This document shows positions 1 to 11,768 of a DNA stretch of 64,000 nucleotides, one piece after another. Positions within the stretch are counted from its first letter, which is position 1, and each line of letters starts with the position of its first letter. The notes under the pieces were generated by a model. That model saw only the letters and a program-made list of their open reading frames with translations, was not told where the DNA came from and did no database searches. The translations under genes were made by a program, and so were the position numbers. This stretch comes from Umbelopsis ramanniana AG (taxonomy: Eukaryota; Mucoromycota; Umbelopsidomycetes; Umbelopsidales; Umbelopsidaceae): NCBI RefSeq assembly GCF_025399195.1, contig NW_026252090.1, positions 558,001-622,000 on the forward strand, given 5' to 3'.

Positions 1-542
1 CGTCTTCCTGGTGGTTAAAGTTAAACAACAATAGCAACGTAGTACCAATGAGCCAATTGGCGTGGAAAAGAACGTCAAGTTTCTTCAACGTGAACGATTG
101 TTCTATACCTTGGGATAATTCAGCGGCGTGAGAGCTAATTTATCGGCTTGCGGGTAGATTCTATATACCAACCGAATTATACACCAATTTTGACCAATCA
201 GCAACAAGTAGTCGGACAGTGGGTTCCTATATTCCTTCTCATGGAATAAATTCAGCGTTGATCAATGCAGAGATAACCAAGTAACCGATGGTTAAACCAT
301 GGAGACATTTCACACTCATATGCTACTATGACACCTCTTTAACGTAGTCAAGTGTATTTTCCACTTGCATGCTCTTTGTACACCCTCCGTGGTCATTGAT
401 TCAGAAAATACCCATATAAGACTCCGCAACTGATCCAATGCGGAAGTTGAAGTCTGGAAATTTTATATAAGGACAACCTGACAGGGTAGATTTCTTTCCC
501 TTATCAATTCCCACTTTTTTCCTTACACCCCAGAAAATAACC
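1..542 (+). promoter_or_regulatory. Upstream region of the allantoicase gene, with GATAA motifs
   Basis: No ORF is supported here. Four GATAA/TTATC motifs lie in the stretch: 114-118, 140-144, 272-276 and 501-505. About one would be expected by chance in this length. GATA-type factors (AreA/Gln3 family) are known to control allantoin and other nitrogen-catabolic genes in fungi, so nitrogen regulation of the downstream gene is a reasonable inference. It is not shown by the sequence. Confidence 0.4.
464..470 (+). promoter_or_regulatory. TATA box (TATATAA) before allantoicase
   Basis: TATATAA sits 73 bp upstream of the ATG at 543 and is followed by a pyrimidine-rich stretch (about 490-540), a common start-site context in fungi. 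The assignment rests on position and motif only. Confidence 0.5.
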
Positions 543-1912
543 ATGTCTGCCTCTGCCCCACAATACCAACGCATTGCCAACGATCAATTCACCACCTCTC
601 CCTTGGCCACTCTTGTCGGTATGGAAAGCTCCTTTTTGACTGCCTCCCCCTCTGTCCATGGTACTTACCCACCTGTTTAACTCTATCCTTAGATCTCGCC
701 AACGCTGCCGCTGGAGGTGAAATCGTTGCTGTCACTGATGAGTTCTTCGCTGAATGCAAGAACATGATCCAGCCCGAACCCGCTCTCTCCTGCCCTGGTC
801 GCTTCACCGGTAAGTCACACTGGCCAGCTCACTATCTTATCTCTATTTACTTACGCCGTTTCTCTGTATTGTCAATACATAGACCAAGGTGCTTGGATGG
901 ACGGTTGGGAATCTAAGCGTCACAACCCCACTTTCGATTGGGCTATCGTCAAGCTCGGTTTCGCTGGTAACATCCTTGGTTTCGATATCGATACCAGCCA
1001 CTTCACCGGTAACCAAGCTCCCGCTGCTTCCGTTGAGGCTGCCTACTGCCCTGAGGGTGATGTTCAGGCTAAGGGTATTGAGTGGACCCAAGTTCTTCCT
1101 AAGGTTGACCTTCCTCCTACCTGCCACAACTACTTCATGCTCACCAACCCTGACGGTAAGGTCTATACCCATGTTCGTTTGAACAACATTCCCGATGGTG
1201 GTATTGCTCGTTTCCGTGTCTACGGTACCGTCCAGCCTATCTGGCCCAAGGACCCCTCGTGAGTATATACAAACAAGCTTATCTCATTGTTCTCATATCG
1301 GGTAGCTGACCCCTTAACTCTCTCTCTCTTCCCAGTGAAATTGTCGATCTTGCCTTCCTTGGAAATGGTGGTCACTCCGTTGTCGTCAGCGATCAGCATT
1401 ATGGTTCCGGCGGTAACCTTCTTTTGCCCGGCCGTGGTAACAACATGGGTGACGGATGGGAAACAAAGAGATCTCGCACTCCTAACCACAATGACTTTGT
1501 CATCGTCCGTCTTGGTGACAAGGGTCACTTGTTGAAGACCGAAATCGATACCTCTCACTTCAAGGGTAACTACCCTGCCTCTATCCTCCTCGAGGCTACC
1601 AACTCTGATCAAGAGATCCCTGTCAACAACGAGTGGGTCACTGTTGTGTCTCAGCGTAAGGTTGGTCCCCATGAGCAATTCTACTTCGATCTTGAACACA
1701 GCGACAAGGTCTTCACCCACGTCAAGGTCACCATCTTCCCCGGTAAGTACACAGAAACTGTGTGATGAAAGCAGAGCATGATCTAACCTAGGTGATTCGT
1801 TATAGATGGTGGTTTCAAGCGTCTTCGTGTCTTCGGTGTTCGTGATGTCGAGGGTGCTCAACTCCCCAAGGGCAAGGTTGAGATCAAGAACGGCAAGGCC
1901 GTCGTTGTCTAA
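543..1912 (+). CDS. Allantoicase (allantoate amidinohydrolase)
   Basis: Allantoicase hydrolyses allantoate to ureidoglycolate and urea in purine degradation, releasing nitrogen. Model: join(543..618, 693..809, 883..1258, 1336..1742, 1806..1912), 360 aa, phases all consistent. The protein has the tandem duplicated fold of the family: repeat 1 contains MDGWESKRHNPTFDWAIVKL and repeat 2 contains MGDGWETKRSRTPNHNDFVI, each followed by the conserved IDTSHFxGN block. Length is normal for the family (about 340-370 aa). The start is the first ATG after a TATA box and CT-rich leader. GATAA motifs upstream suggest nitrogen control. No other purine-catabolic gene is adjacent. The family assignment is secure. 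Confidence 0.95.
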
Positions 1913-2269
1913 ATGTCAAGCTGTCTGAGTGAATGGGCTGGCCTATTTTTTCCACCAACTGACAATCATGATTGTTTTTGGTTGCCGCCAAAATCCATAT
2001 AAAAAAACATGTCACATAATGTACAAAAACACCCTCTCTCTCCCTTCTTAAACCCCCCACATATTTTGCACACTTCGACACCCATTCATCACTTGCTACA
2101 TAGAAATCATTTTTTGCATCTGATATCAAAGGCGTTCTTTGTCAGAGATAGAAATAAACATGTTCCCCCTATCGCTCAATAACATCGTCCCCCCATGATG
2201 AAATTAAAAAATGGCGTGATATATTTATTATGTTCTGCCAATACTGCATTGTGCACTGGTGATCACATT

Positions 2270-3113
<844 letters not shown>

Positions 3114-3957
3114 TTTGTAGAAGTTTCTTGTTAGGAGAAGTATCAGAACAAGGAATGAATGGCTAGGAAAGCAGCTTTTATACAAAACCGCCAGAGCTAG
3201 AGAGTACCGAAATCCCGCGTTCAAAATGCGGACTGGCGGCGATCCCGTTGCTGTGACCGGCTTTTCAGTGAGACTTGAGAGCGTCGGCCCAAGGTTCACT
3301 TTGTCCCCGCATTGGCGCGCCCTATGTTGTAGAGGCTTATCAGATCCTTTTCAATAGACACAGGTTCCCAGATCAGTTTCCTTGACTTATGGCTGATTGA
3401 ATACCTAGTTGCCATGGGCTCCTCAAACAAAGTGTATGTTTCAAGCGCATTAACACTCCTACCCACACGATTGTTTCATTTGATGCTGCCGTCTCTGCAA
3501 GCGACTGCGGCACACACGGAGGTCACTTGAACGTTCGCGCACGCTTTCTTTCAAATTGGTACCCAGTCTGTGACCACAACAGGACAATGCAGCACAAAAG
3601 GAAAAAAAAAAAAACGGTTGCCCTGCGCCCCTAGCGGGAAAAAGTAAGCTGGCCGTCAAATTGCCAATAGAGTCATCCGTTCCTACACGATGATGTGGTG
3701 ATATGATAGGTTTATTATACAAACTCTCTTGAACGTGAATTTTCGGTTCTAATAAAGTACAACAGTGATAAATTATATCTAGCACTTGAGCGGAGAAAAC
3801 GTATCAAGTGAGAAAACAGAAAGAAAAAAAAAGTATGTAGACATGCAAGAGGTGAGCGATTGGTAGGGGTGGTGATTGGAACATTAATATCACACCGCTA
3901 TAACAATGGCAACTTGCTACATGTCGCTCATGTATGGGTTAGGTCGAAATACGTCAT
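3114..3957. other. Intergenic, 844 bp
   Basis: Holds the promoter of the methyltransferase gene (minus strand) and the 3' flank of the aspartic protease gene. A 13-nt A run (about 3602-3614) is the only notable low-complexity element. Open frames here lack coding character. Confidence 0.6.
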
Positions 3958-5547
3958 TTACATGAACATGAAAGCCAAAATAGCAGAAGCGACAATGACG
4001 GAGGATACGACTGGGCTTGACATCGTACTAGCAGCGCTTGAACTAGAAGAAGAGCTTCCGCTATTTCCGTTGACACTGCCACCTACTCCATTAGCGGCCG
4101 CCAAGCCGACTCTATTTTGACCCATATCAAAGACCATATAGGCACTTCGGAGCATGGAGTCACCAACGAGATAAAGATTGGAACTAGTGCTGAGACTGCC
4201 TGTGGAAGATGGGGCAATACCGAAAATGCACTGAGAAGCGGTACTGGCGGAGGTGGTATCCAGAGGGATGACCAGTTGTGAAACCGGGACATTGAAGGTA
4301 ATAGGTGTTGAACTAGGCTTGTCCGAAGTAGAAAACTGGATTTGGATTTCAGCATTGGAGTTGGCCACATCACATCCAATAACGTAGACACCAGCCGAAG
4401 AGTCAAGGGCTATGTCATTCTGTGAGGCTACCGATAAGGCAATTTGTTGAGCGACTTTAGCAGGCAAGTAGGTCAGAGTGGTACCCGTGTCCAAAATGAC
4501 CGGGAAAGTGCTCGACATGCTGATATTTGGAGTACTGATGCCATTCGTAACAGTGAATCCCTGACCATACACCATCCAGTAGGCATATACTTGAGAGTTG
4601 CCTGAATTGCCAAAGATAGTGTCTAATGGATTGCTTGAGCCTGATGTCAGCCCAGCCACGGGCATGTAGGCCAAGTCACCTGAATACTTTGATTGGTCAA
4701 CCCCTCCAAAGATGATTTCACCGGAATTACCAGTAGCTGACGCACTGTTTAGGTAGATACTAAACACTGGATCCGAGATGACTTTTTGAGACACAAGGTT
4801 GAATACAAAGGGATTGTACACACTGCCACCATCGCTGGTAGATGCCGTCAGCTGTGGATAGCCAAGACCAAAGATACCATCTGAGACAGTTGAGCTATTC
4901 TGAGACACGCTGGGGCTGGAGCCAATTCCACCTCCTAGCGAACCTTGTTGGGTCAGAATATCCTTTGTCGTCGTAACAAGGCCGAACTGTTGATTGGACA
5001 CAGTGGCTCCGGCCACGCTAACTGTATCTTGAACGTAAGTGCCGTTAGCACTGCCGCTGCCATAAACGATACCAAACTGTTGGTTGGTTGCGTTGAATGT
5101 AGACGACTTGGTTTGGTCGAACTTTGCGTATGGGCAAATGTTGTTCGGGCAGTTCGTACCAGGCACCCATAAGTCAGCACTGCCCAAAAAAAAAAAAAAA
5201 AAGAATTAGTATGCATGGTTACGCAAATGAGGTATGGTCTAGTGGCCTGTCACAGTAATGTGGAGAGAGGGTCGGTGAAAAAGGGTCAAACTTTACCTGC
5301 CAGTATCTAAGGCCACTGAAAAGCTTTGAGGTGGTGTGCCGATATTTACGTTTATAAGATACTGAGAACCATCGTCATTGTAAAGCGAGGTTTGAAACGG
5401 ATCTCTTTTAATCAGTCGATGACCGTTTGGTCTAGCCACTTTCTCGAACGGGACTCGTAGGATACGCTTCTCGGGCGTGATATCTTCAGTTGGAGCAGCC
5501 ACGACCGCAGCAGCGGCCATCAACAGAAGCGAAGAAGATATGAGCAT
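3958..5547 (-). CDS. GPI-anchored pepsin-like aspartic protease (family A1)
   Basis: Secreted or cell-surface endopeptidase of the pepsin/yapsin type. Model: complement(join(3958..5179, 5297..5547)), 490 aa. It has a signal peptide (MLISSSLLLMAAAAVVAA) and a propeptide ending near IKRD, a likely Kex2-type site. Two catalytic DTG motifs are at about residues 81-83 (ALDTGSADLW, split by the intron) and 314-316 (ILDTGTTLTYLP). The flap Tyr lies in IVYGSGSANGTY. A Ser-rich stalk and a terminal hydrophobic segment ending AILAFMFM look like a GPI-attachment signal. Cysteine pairs CPNNIC and the late C...C are present. Substrate specificity cannot be read from sequence. The intron ends in a long poly-pyrimidine tract. 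Confidence 0.93.
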
Positions 5548-5951
5548 TGAAAGTGAAGAAGGGAAGGAAGAAAGCGAAGGTTAAGAAGACTTAGAAACAA
5601 CAATCCGGCTTAAAAAAGACAGCTAGCGTTTGCCGATGGGATGAAACAGTCGGAGGTACAAACATGTAAGTTGTGTCGGTCATTTACATTGGGGGATTTT
5701 TCGTTTTGCCAAGACTTTTTTGGTTGCAGCTGATAGACAAGCTATCAACAATGGAGTTGAATCCGCAATAGGTAAGTTAGGAAGATGTATGATCCATTAC
5801 AGAGCGCGCGCAGAGGTAATAATAATAAAAAAAACTCCTTTCTTGTGTTGAAGTTCTCACCACGACCCACATGTGACTTGTGTTTCATGCCTAGCCGCCG
5901 GACATCATCGGTTGTCAACCCCCCCCCCCTCTACCATTCCCCTTTTTCGAC
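5548..5951. promoter_or_regulatory. Divergent intergenic region between protease and FHA genes
   Basis: This 404-bp stretch separates two divergently transcribed genes and so should contain both promoters. An 11-nt C run occupies 5919-5929, 23 bp before the ATG of the FHA gene. No clear TATA box is visible on either side. Confidence 0.5.
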
Positions 5952-7690
5952 ATGGCAACGTCAGTTTCTTCTTCGTCATCCATCACGTTGGGCGAAGAAT
6001 CAAAATATGGTAGTCGATCCAAAGGTACTGCAACATAAATCTGACTGTCATCTTTTTACATTCTACTAAACATGCCTCAGCAGCCACAATCTCAAAGCGA
6101 TCCAATCGTCCAGCTCCAACCATGACAGGAACTCCGAAAGCCACTCTGCTACTTCTCTCGCTGCATGGCTCATTTCAAACGAAAGCACTAGAGCTGTTTG
6201 AAGGGATTCATGTCAAAATTGGTCGTCAAACTTCTGCGAAATCAGCTCCCAGTGCCAGCAATGGATTCTTTGATTCAAAGGTGTTGTCCAGAACCCACGC
6301 AGAAGTTTGGTGTGAGCGAAGCAAAGTCTACATCAGAGACGTCAAGTCCAGCAACGGCACCTTTATCAATGGAATACGATTATCGCCCGAAGGAGAGGAA
6401 AGTGCCTCGGTTGAGTTGCATAATGGCGATCAAGTTGAGTTTGGTATTGATATCATGAACGAGGATGGCTCCGGTAAGCAAACATGATGATGCATTGGGG
6501 CTATTAGTGTATAGAACAGTACCTAATAGGACTGAAACGCTTTTTTCTGATGTTGGGCGCAGTGCTTTATCATAAAGTTGCCAGCAAAGTCACCATCAAT
6601 ATGGCTTCTGCTACCTCCTCAAACCCCCCTTCTGACAGCTCCGCACGTGAACAAGGAGGAGCTAACAACCATGCAGGAAATGTTGAATATGTAAGCTTTG
6701 GATGCGCATTGGGCAAGGGGTGGAGTAAAACGAATATGGGTGGGATTTAACTGTTTCAATGTCCTTAGTTACAAAAGCGACTTGCAAAGCCATCATCCAC
6801 TCTATCCGATGCCGCTTCGGAACACTCTCAGTATGATTCCGACTCTTCGGTGATACGAAGTCTACATAACAAAGATGGCATCAATCTTGACCAACTGGTT
6901 CAAAAGCTCCAGGTGAGGATTTTAGGCTGGCTAGTTTCAATGAAAGTGACACCATATTCACCCTGTCCTCCGGGCTATCCACCCGATGACTACGAAATAG
7001 ACCGAACTACAAAAAGCGTCAGAAACAGGCGGTGAACTTAAAATACTTAAATCCACCGTCGGCAATGTTGAAAGGTGTATGAGCAAGGAAAATTTAAGCC
7101 AAATGGTAGGTGTATTTCACCGCTTGTTTGGGTGAAACAATTCCCAAGTCTCACCTATGACATTTTCCATACGCGATAGACGGCCCGAATAGCAGACCTG
7201 AACAAGCAATTACAGCAAAGTAAAACACAAGCTACTGCGTATCTAGAAAAGAACCGCCATCAGGATCAAGCCATTTTATCTGCTCAGCGAGAACATAGCA
7301 AATTGCTGACCACTATACGAAAATTACAGTCGGAAAACACTCGACTTCAACAAGATATAAGGACTATGCATGATTTGAAGGAAAATGGAAGCGTACATGG
7401 AGACCGCCCACAAGTGCAGTCGTTAACCCCTGATGAAAAAAATCACTCTCACCAAGACGAAGAAAATAGAAAGCTACGTCAATGCATTCAATCATTAGAG
7501 GAAGCCAAAAAGGTTTCCACAAAGTCGATTAGTTTACTCGAGGCCATACAGGTAGGTGTACCGACTTTCTTTTTGCCCTGGATCACTCAAGTCTCATACT
7601 GATTCTTCTTCAAAGATACCTAGTGTACAACTTATTATCGCCATACTCATACCCATTGCTTCCATTTTACAATATTTCGTTTTTCGGTGA
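5952..7690 (+). CDS. Tail-anchored FHA-domain coiled-coil protein (SLMAP/Far9-Far10 type)
   Basis: Likely STRIPAK-complex subunit, which in animals and fungi binds phosphothreonine through FHA and sits on ER, Golgi or nuclear membranes. Model: join(5952..6024, 6081..6473, 6563..6690, 6769..6912, 7001..7105, 7180..7551, 7616..7690), 429 aa. The FHA domain is at about residues 45-150, with KIGR (70-73), LSRTHAEVW and SSNGTFINGIRLS as in SLMAP. A Gln/Lys-rich coiled coil follows (about 250-400). The last exon is a hydrophobic tail anchor of 24 residues ending FVFR. The 5952 start uses an intron with a TACTAAAC branch point; an ATG at 6122 is a fallback. The 3' acceptor at 6080/6083 is a NAGNAG pair. 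Yeast homologues act in pheromone arrest, filamentous ones in hyphal fusion. Confidence 0.88.
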
Positions 7691-8908
7691 TTGGATGCGC
7701 ATTGCTACGCTTTTTGTATATAAACATCGATCTGCTTACGTCCCTACCTCTTCCAAAGATTATATATATTCATACGCTCCTTTTTCTTATGCAAATACAT
7801 AATTTTAATTACACTCTTAGCATAATAGCTGGATGGATAGGGCCAACACAGCTCATTCTATTAAATTCTCCACACCCGATTTTGCCTGAAAATGACTATA
7901 ACAGCCGTCAGATCGTGTCATCTGACGTGAATGAAGCACATAAGTCAGCAGTGGCTGTATAAGGGTGGGATGACAAATGGAAAGAGACAATCTACCAACA
8001 TTTTTTTACTAAGTGAACTAAAACTTGTTGATCATTGCCGCTCGGCTAATAACATAGCCCAAGAAACTTGGCTGAGAAATTTGGCTTGGCTACCGCACAT
8101 GTAAACAGCTGACATTCTGCATTTACTGTATCAATGGTCAAGAGTAGCTCACATTGCTACTGTCAAGTGCATGGATTGGAATATTACCATATTCATATGT
8201 CTTGCGTTGACATGACCATTCAAGCCATATTGCACCCAATTTTTCCGTTTTGGCCAGTGACTTCATCATTTAGCTCAGCCATATGTCTCGCCAAAACGGG
8301 TGTTGTCGTTCAACCCTACTGCCTTTGGATCGTCGCTGATCTAGATTTCAGAATATGTCAAACCCTGTTGGAGTATAATTATTGTTGTTGTTGCGTACAG
8401 GAGGGGGGATAAAAAGAAGGGTACCATACCAAACTGGCCAATTTAATTTTTTTGATTGGCGACAAACGCTCAACTCACAGTGACCGCATGCGAACCAGGA
8501 TGGAAATTATGATGAATCTTTTATTTTTGGGCAAGGGCAAGTCCTTTTGCTTGTAAAGATTTTTGCAAAGCAAAGATAAGTACCCTGTTACTTTTTCCAA
8601 TTTCTAAGCAGAAGGCGGGGGGAGTCAGTCAGCCAACCAAACATGAGTAGGTTTTTTGTGAAAACTGGTTCAACAGCCAGCCCCATGAGCACACAAGTTT
8701 GGACTCAAGCTTTAACGGAATGATTTTCCGAGGCAGGTGTGGTGTGGTGTAAAAAAAAAACAGTATAAAAAAGCAAACAGCTAGGAAACCCAGTGACCCT
8801 TTCTTCCCCCGTTCTTGTTTCTTTGATTCAAAAACTTCTTTTCTTCTCTCTCACTTCCTTATCCTTTTGGGACCTCTTTTTTAAAAAAAAGAAAAAATCG
8901 ACATTACA
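7691..8908. other. Intergenic, 1.2 kb
   Basis: Between the FHA gene and the Gly/Tyr-rich protein gene, both on the plus strand. Short open frames have no coding character or splice support. The distal part (about 8700-8908) is the promoter of the next gene. Confidence 0.55.
8764..8770 (+). promoter_or_regulatory. TATA box (TATAAAA) before the Gly/Tyr-rich gene
   Basis: TATAAAA lies 139 bp upstream of the ATG at 8909 and is followed by a strong CT-rich tract (about 8799-8880). This TATA plus pyrimidine-initiator layout is typical of highly or inducibly expressed fungal genes. Confidence 0.55.
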
Positions 8909-9329
8909 ATGTACGCGCCTTACTACAATGGCTATGGCAGTCCTTATGGCTATACACCATCACCAGCACCGTATATGTATGGAGGAGGCATGAATCCGTA
9001 CTCTTACTATGGAGGCGGTGGCTATGGAGGAGGCTATCCATACAACAGCGGATATGGCTATGATTATCCATATTACCATTCGCGAGGTGGCATGTTTAGA
9101 GGCTTATATGGACGCCGCTATATGTCTCCCTATTCATCCTATAACTATCCCATGGTGGGTGGCTACATGCCCCTGTATGGCAGCCATGGAAACAGAATTT
9201 ACCCAGAAACCAACTACGTTAGCTCTGTCAAGGATTTGTAAGTGAAAAAGAAAGTTAATTCTATCCTGTGCCTTGCACCATGCTCACTCATATGTTTATC
9301 ACTCCTGCAGATGGCAACCAGGTCCATGA
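8909..9329 (+). CDS. Small Gly/Tyr/Pro-rich low-complexity protein
   Basis: Unknown function. Model: join(8909..9237, 9311..9329), 115 aa, ending SSVKDLWQPGP; without the intron it would stop after KDL. Almost the whole protein is built from Tyr, Gly, Pro, Ser and Met (for example YYNGYGSPYGY and GGGGYGGGYPYNSGYGYD), with an RGG/GRR patch in the middle (SRGGMFRGLYGRRY). There is no signal peptide or membrane segment, so it is probably intracellular and disordered. Such compositions occur in RNA-binding condensate proteins, structural wall proteins and some annexin or scramblase tails. None can be chosen here. The TATA box and CT leader support it being a real, well-transcribed gene. Confidence 0.65.
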
Positions 9330-11071
9330 TCGATTCGAAAGCATAAAAAAGAAGACTGCATGCAGCACACCGTATCTTATATATCCTATATATCTTCCCA
9401 ACTGTACATAATTTCCCAAACTTTCTTTTTTTTTTATTTTTCGATCGAAAGAACCATTATATATCTGGCATAATCCATCGTTTTTGCTTTTTTGAAATCT
9501 GTTGGCAATGCCTACCAATACAAAAAACATCCTCGGCACTGTGCGCTGAGTAAAGAAAATAACGAAATCGCCAGTAGGACACCCCAACACCATAAAGTAA
9601 ATAAAAAAAAAACAAAATACAAAAAATCGCATGAAGTGGACGAACAGCTTTGCACAACGCCCACCACACCTGCAAAAGCCTTACGTGGTACAACCAAGTG
9701 TTTGTCCAACTCTCATTTCTCTGTTACTATACACCTTCCATTCTACGTGTATACGAGGGTCATGTGAATACCGACCGGTAAATTACTTGCCAGGGCATGT
9801 TTGAGAGCAAGCTAGAACATGGTTGGGTTGTGCCGCAGCATAGAAAATCAACAGAGACTCCCTTTCATAGTATCCCGATTCTGACTTCCTTATCATCCAC
9901 CACAGACAGGACTCCACTGCGCATCGCATCAAGCCAGACCAAAATCAAATCACTGAGCACATCAATTTGTTACATGAGCCCCAAAATACATTAAGCCTTC
10001 TGGTTTAACTTTTGTTATTTTATTATTTTTCACGGGGGCAAGACTTGCTTGCTGCTGAGCATATCATGGCATATTGATTCGCTTCACGTTTCCGAGAAAC
10101 CTCCCAATTACAAGTCCGATGAATGTTATTGTGGCAACACCTTGAATGGGAAGTGTCTCCCTCTAGCCTTATTGCTCCGCTATAGTCCGTCTGAAGGCGA
10201 CTGCTAGTAAAAGACAAGCGAAGGGGACACGGTGAGCATGAATGCAATCACGGAGTCCGATTGGGAACCCTATTTTAAATGAATCGAATCGGCTCCTGCA
10301 AGATGGTTTAATTTGTTCGTCCGCTGGTGAATGACGTTTGCGCAACTGAATCTAAATGATCAAAGTTGAACGTTAACAGTAATCTTTTTTTTAAATTGAA
10401 AAAGGCGGAGAATCGATGTATATCGGAATACCATGCAATGGGTCCTGCAAGGTTAGTGGATGGACGATGGTTACCCACCTAATGCCCCATGTAGTCCAAC
10501 CTATCACTCGTTGGGAAGCTGACGAATAGAAGTGGTCGCAGGTACAATCGATAGTGGTGATACAGTAAGTCATTCTTCAAATGTCAAACATATTGTATCT
10601 CGTCCATATGACAGCTAATTGATTTTACAAATTAAAAAAGTCTCATAGTTTGAAACTTCGTCATAGCTATAGTTTCAGGTGGAGGACATGATGCCAGTTT
10701 GAGGTATGACAGGTCACTTGTTGAGTTGTGTTATGAAGGATGTAAACGTTACAACAAACCAAGAAGCCTAAGCAAATAAGTATTGTCCATCAACCGCACA
10801 CAATTTTAAAGACGGTGCTTCAGCAAAAACATGGATTTGGTACCCCCCCCAGCTTTTGAGAAAGGGACATCCTTCGTTGTGAACAGGAGCACTTCAACTC
10901 AGTATACGCTTAGGTTGATGTTCTCAGCGTAGACAAATTGCTTTTTTGTGACAAATTTTAGGATTGAAAGCAACATGTGACTTTTGGAGCACGCTCTCCA
11001 CCCACCGCCTCTGTAAAATCCCTGCATCCATCCATCCATTGAAATCCTTCCCTTTGCTTCGTTACAAGACA
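9330..11071. other. Intergenic, 1.7 kb
   Basis: AT-rich stretch between the Gly/Tyr-rich gene and the P1 gene. I see no ORF with coding character, no tRNA and no repeat. The last 100 bp, with a CCATCCATCCATT repeat at about 11026, is the P1 leader. Confidence 0.5.
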
Positions 11072-11590
11072 ATGTCTGCCGAATTCGCCATCGTCTATGC
11101 TGCCCTCATCCTCCAGGATGACGGTATTGAAATCACCGTAAGTATCGAACGTTAGCGATTTGGAATGTCTGCATGCCCGACATTACGGACATTCTCGAAA
11201 TTCTTCTTTTTTTTTTTCGTTCGATCGAAGAAACGCCTGCTAACCCATTCCCATGTTCCAGGCTGACAAGCTTTCCACCCTTGTCAAGGCTGCCAACGTT
11301 GAGGTTGAGCCCGTCTGGTTCTCCCTCTACGCTAAGGCTCTCGCTGGCCAAGACCTCGCTGGTCTTCTCATGAACATTGGTTCCGCTGGCTCTGCTGCCC
11401 CTGCTGCTGGTGGTGCTGCTGCCGCTGCCGGTGGTGCTGCTGAGGAGGCTGCCGTTGAAGAGAAGGAGGAGGAGAAGGAGGAATCTGATGACGATATGGG
11501 CTTCGGTAAGTACATTGGAACAGAGTTCAACTCAATTAGCCAGCCAGCCAGCTCTAATAACTTTTCCTCTTTTAAGGTCTCTTCGATTAA
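11072..11590 (+). CDS. RPP1: 60S acidic ribosomal protein P1
   Basis: Stalk protein of the large ribosomal subunit that recruits and activates translational GTPases. Model: join(11072..11137, 11262..11505, 11577..11590), 107 aa. The N-terminal helical domain begins [20 protein letters not shown] and continues [20 protein letters not shown]. An Ala/Gly hinge, an acidic stretch and the invariant C-terminal tail DDDMGFGLFD follow. Length and order match P1 rather than P2, because the [12 protein letters not shown] block is P1-type. The last exon of 14 nt encodes only the end of the tail. Strong C-rich codon choice fits high expression. Confidence 0.97.
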
Positions 11591-11768
11591 ACAATCAAAC
11601 CACCCCAATATCCCAGCTTCTGGACATAATAAAAATTCAAATGAGGCAGCATATGAAGATTTTTGCTGGCGTACATACAAATCACATTACGTTTCAATGA
11701 CTAACAGTGGTGGCGGGCGAATCATGTTACAAGAGGAGATATTAAGGGAGGGGGTATACTACGTTATG

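Noticed and set aside
843-1172. 109-codon open frame antisense to allantoicase exon 3
   Set aside because: Exact shadow of a confirmed coding exon; the biased codon use of that gene keeps the antisense frame open.
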